NCBI RefSeq assembly: GCF_024296925.1
Contig: NZ_CP101125.1
Coordinates: 3,164,501 to 3,228,500, forward strand
Direction: 5' to 3'
Length of the DNA stretch: 64,000 nucleotides
Source: Pseudomonas nunensis
GTDB lineage: Bacteria; Pseudomonadota; Gammaproteobacteria; Pseudomonadales; Pseudomonadaceae
Positions 61,390 to 64,000 of this stretch are shown in pieces. The notes below the pieces were generated by a model. That model had not been told where the DNA came from. It did no database searches and worked only from the letters and a program-made list of their open reading frames with translations. Positions within the stretch are counted from its first letter, which is position 1. Every line of letters begins with the position of its first letter. The position numbers and the translations under genes were made by a program.

Positions 61390-61971
61390 TCAGATGCCCG
61401 CCACGGGACACGGGCCTCCGGCGTCTGCCCAGAGCTTGAATTGCGTGACAAAGATGTCGTGCGGCACCGGTACCGGCGCCCGATTGCCGCCCGGATTCCA
61501 GCCCCAGAGCACTAGTTTATCGTCGCTGACATGCTTGATCAGCGCAGCGAAATCCCGGTCACCGTTGCTGGAACGGTCCTTGATCATCGCGCAGAGTTTG
61601 TCCGCGGGTAGGCCGATCCAGGCCATTTTGTGTGCAGCGGGCGGCAGGCTCCAATGCGGCGCGCCCGGCGGTGCGTGGGGGCCGTAGCTTGCCGGCGGGT
61701 TGTTTTCGGCGTGGCAGGTTGCACAGGGCAAACCGGCGGCGCCCTTGCCGTCCATGCCGCGCACCACGTTCATCGCGTGGGGAATGCCGGCGTCGAATTG
61801 CAACGGCGAGTCGCCGGGGATGTGGCAGTTCTGGCAACGCGGGCTCTGGAAGACCTTCTGCACAGTACCGAAGGCTTCCAGCGCGGCCTGGTTGTCCGCT
61901 GCGAACAGGTCCGACGCATAGCCGGTCAGACCGACCAACACCACGGCGCCAAGTATCAAATGTCGTCTCAT
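61390..61971 (-). CDS. exported diheme cytochrome c
   Basis: A 193-residue protein with a signal peptide (LILGAVVLVGLTGYASDLFA) and two heme-binding sites, CQNCH at residues 46-50 and CATCH at residues 83-87. It should sit in the periplasm and accept electrons. It starts one nt after the stop of the molybdenum hydroxylase gene, so it is probably that enzyme's electron acceptor (inference). Confidence 0.83.
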   Translation of the reverse strand: MRRHLILGAVVLVGLTGYASDLFAADNQAALEAFGTVQKVFQSPRCQNCHIPGDSPLQFDAGIPHAMNVVRGMDGKGAAGLPCATCHAENNPPASYGPHAPPGAPHWSLPPAAHKMAWIGLPADKLCAMIKDRSSNGDRDFAALIKHVSDDKLVLWGWNPGGNRAPVPVPHDIFVTQFKLWADAGGPCPVAGI

Positions 61972-61972
61972 G

Positions 61973-64000
61973 TCATACCCCCGACAGTTGCAACGGCAGT
62001 TCCCGCAGACGCTGCCCGGTCAGGGCGAACACCGCGTTGGCCACCGCTGGCGCCACGGGCGGCACACCGGCCTCGCCGATGCCGCCGGGTTTGTCGGTGC
62101 TGGGCACGATGTGCACCTCCACCACCGGCATTTCGTTGAGCCGCAGCACCTGATAATCGTGGTAATTGGACTGCACCACCTGACCGTCCTTGAGCGTCAG
62201 TTTGCTGTGCAGCGCAAACCCGAGGCCGAAGGTGACGCAGGATTCCATCTGCGCGGCGATGCTCTGCGGGTTGACCGCGATGCCGCAATCCACGGCGCAC
62301 ACCACCCGGTGCACGCGAATTTTCAGGTTGTCCTCGGACACTTCGGCGACATGCGCGACATAGCTGCCAAACGACTCATGCACCGCCACGCCCAGGGCGT
62401 GACCGTCAGGCAACGGCGCGTTCCAGTTGGCCTTCTCCACCGCCAGATTCAGCACGCCCAAATGTCGTGGATGATCCTTGAGCAAGGTTCGTCGGTATTC
62501 CACCGGGTCCTTGCCGGCCGCATCGGCCAGTTCGTCGATCAGCGATTCCATGACAAACGCGTTGTGACTGTGCCCCACCGAACGCAGCCAAAGCACGCTG
62601 ATGCCGGTTTTCGGCGAATGCAGTTCCACCTGATGATTGGCCAGCCCTTCGATATAAGGACTGTCGGCCACACCTTCGACCGAGGTCTTGTCCACGCCGT
62701 CCTTGACCATGGTCGCGGCAAACGCGGTGCCGTCCATGATCGATTGCCCGACCATCACATGCTTCCAGGCCAGCGGCATGCCGTCGGCATCCAGGCCAAT
62801 GTTCGCCTGATGGAGGAACATCGAACGATAGTAGCCGCCGCGAATGTCGTCCTCCCGCGACCAGACGGTTTTCACCGGCATGCCCGCCGCCTTGGCCACT
62901 TGCACGGCTTCGGCGACAAAGTCCGAGGTCGGATTGGCCCGGCGACCGAAGCCGCCGCCGAGGAATTCGGTGTGGATTTCCACCTGTTCAGGTTTGAGCC
63001 CGGTGATCTGGCCCGCGACCATTTGATCGAGGGTCTGGAACTGGGTGCCGGTCCAGATTTCGCATTTGTCCGCCGTGATTTTCACCGTGCAGTTGAGCGG
63101 TTCCATCGGCGCATGGGCCAGGTACGGCACGCTGTATTCGACGTCGATGGATTTCGCCGCTTTCTTCAGCGTGGCAGCGGTATCACCGGCTTGACTGGCC
63201 GGCATGCCAGGGGTGGCGGCGAGTTGGCGAAAGCTTTCCAGCAGTTTGACGCTGTCGAGCCCGCTGTTCGGCCCCAGGTCCCAGTCGATTTTCAGCGCAT
63301 CGCGGCCCAGTTTCGCCGCCCAGTAATGGTCGGCAATCACCGCCACGCCCGTGGGCACTTGCACCACTTTGCGCACTCCCGGCACCGCCAATGCCTCGGC
63401 ACCTTCGAAGGATTTGACGCTGCCGCCAAACACTGGCGGACGCGCGACCATGGCGGTCATCAGGCCGTCGAACTGCACGTCCATGCCGAACTTGGCGCGG
63501 CCGGTGATTTTCTCCGGCGTGTCGAGGCGCTCGGTCGGTTTGCCGATGATCTTCCAGTCCTTGGCTTCCTTGAATTTGATCGAGGCCGGATCCGGCACCG
63601 GCAGCTTGCCGGCGTCATCCGCCAGTTCACCGTAGGTCGCGCGTTTGTCGCCGGCAATCACCACGCCCGACTCCGTGCGAATCTCCGACGGCGCAACGTT
63701 GAAGCGCTTGGCTGCGGCGTCGATCAGCATCAAGCGTGCAGCGGCGCCGGCCTGGCGATAGCGGTCGAACTCCATCCAGGTCGAGGTCGAGCCGCCGGTA
63801 ATCTGCATGCCGCCGAACCCGGCCAGACCGTAATCCTTGGCCGAGGCCGGGGAATGTTCGACGCGGATTTTTGACCAGTCGGCGTCCAGTTCTTCAGCGA
63901 TCAGCATGGTCAGGCCGGTCCAGATGCCCTGGCCCATTTCCGAATGGCCGAGCAGCATGGTGACGCTGTTGTCATTGGCGATGCGCAGGAAGGCATTGGG
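61973..64000 (-). CDS. molybdenum hydroxylase large subunit (IorB-like), 5' partial
   Basis: At least 675 residues are visible, and the frame runs open to the window edge, so the N-terminus lies beyond. It matches the xanthine dehydrogenase/isoquinoline 1-oxidoreductase beta group: the LLGHSEMGQGIWTG pterin-binding region, GGGFGRRANPT, and a late GIGEAGVPPVAPA with the catalytic Glu. It hydroxylates N-heterocycles or oxidises aldehydes with water. The small iron-sulfur subunit is presumably upstream out of view. Substrate unknown. Confidence 0.85.
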   Translation of the reverse strand, partial: PNAFLRIANDNSVTMLLGHSEMGQGIWTGLTMLIAEELDADWSKIRVEHSPASAKDYGLAGFGGMQITGGSTSTWMEFDRYRQAGAAARLMLIDAAAKRFNVAPSEIRTESGVVIAGDKRATYGELADDAGKLPVPDPASIKFKEAKDWKIIGKPTERLDTPEKITGRAKFGMDVQFDGLMTAMVARPPVFGGSVKSFEGAEALAVPGVRKVVQVPTGVAVIADHYWAAKLGRDALKIDWDLGPNSGLDSVKLLESFRQLAATPGMPASQAGDTAATLKKAAKSIDVEYSVPYLAHAPMEPLNCTVKITADKCEIWTGTQFQTLDQMVAGQITGLKPEQVEIHTEFLGGGFGRRANPTSDFVAEAVQVAKAAGMPVKTVWSREDDIRGGYYRSMFLHQANIGLDADGMPLAWKHVMVGQSIMDGTAFAATMVKDGVDKTSVEGVADSPYIEGLANHQVELHSPKTGISVLWLRSVGHSHNAFVMESLIDELADAAGKDPVEYRRTLLKDHPRHLGVLNLAVEKANWNAPLPDGHALGVAVHESFGSYVAHVAEVSEDNLKIRVHRVVCAVDCGIAVNPQSIAAQMESCVTFGLGFALHSKLTLKDGQVVQSNYHDYQVLRLNEMPVVEVHIVPSTDKPGGIGEAGVPPVAPAVANAVFALTGQRLRELPLQLSGV

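Noticed and set aside
61970..63874. Long plus-strand open frame opposite the molybdenum hydroxylase gene
   Set aside because: Composition is His/Arg-rich and it mirrors a recognisable family on the other strand.
1..64000. tRNA, rRNA, insertion sequence, prophage or integrase
   Set aside because: I read through the intergenic regions and saw no tRNA-like cloverleaf, rRNA or transposase; a dedicated search with a tRNA scanner would settle this.

Overview
The window looks like chromosomal DNA of a fluorescent Pseudomonas (P. fluorescens group). Protein-coding DNA is GC-rich with strong G/C bias at third codon positions. Gene order from ldcA through dnaQ, rnhA, gloB, mltD and a two-binding-protein npp-type importer to fabI matches, from memory, the PA1818-PA1806 region of P. 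aeruginosa. The nadK to pepN block is likewise Pseudomonas-typical. The intergenic DNA is full of REP/REPIN-like palindromes. I saw no tRNA, rRNA, CRISPR array, insertion sequence or phage gene.

Layout. 1-4416: the 3' part of a VasX/BTH_I2691-like type VI secretion effector overlapping a membrane protein that is probably its immunity partner. 4685-10160: sbcD, sbcC and a glutathione transferase in a tightly coupled unit. 10279-12804: small exported or membrane proteins, a periplasmic lactonase-like beta-propeller and a DUF5629-type protein. 13007-19910: a pentonate (L-arabonate-type) catabolic cluster of alpha-ketoglutarate semialdehyde dehydrogenase, AraD1-family FAH protein, MFS transporter, divergent IlvD/Edd dehydratase and a FadR-type regulator, with two FadR-type operators in the divergent promoter region. 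20175-24959: a 1594-residue dermonecrotic-toxin-domain (DUF6543-like) protein bracketed by terminators and REPINs. 25124-28590: a YCF48-like periplasmic protein and an MMPL/RND exporter. 28591-29845: a 1.25 kb gene-free stretch with G-quadruplex-type G runs and a large inverted repeat around a hexanucleotide array. 29846-37418: pepN, DUF2797, DUF1315, glpG, a phosphoesterase and nadK as one leftward operon, plus a divergent DUF1853 gene. 37524-42176: arsB, two gene remnants between REPINs, an FMN reductase, a small protein, a LysR regulator and a GNAT acetyltransferase. 42191-57901: ldcA, dnaQ, rnhA, a methyltransferase, gloB, mltD, nppA1-A2-B-C-D and fabI. 58078-64000: a LysR regulator divergent from a glyoxalase-like gene and an amidase, a GGDEF protein, a diheme cytochrome c and the 3' part of a molybdenum hydroxylase large subunit.

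How genes work together. The sugar-acid cluster has import, two dehydration-type steps and final oxidation to alpha-ketoglutarate. It lacks a cytoplasmic sugar dehydrogenase and lactonase, which fits periplasmic oxidation followed by uptake; the nearby exported lactonase-like protein could supply the hydrolysis. SbcC and SbcD form the nuclease complex. The npp genes form a complete ABC importer with two alternative binding proteins. The molybdenum subunit and diheme cytochrome look like an electron-transfer pair. The most unusual material is the toxin/immunity block with a composition shift crossing the gene boundary, the REPIN-bracketed toxin gene, and the G-rich inverted-repeat element at 28.8-29.8 kb.
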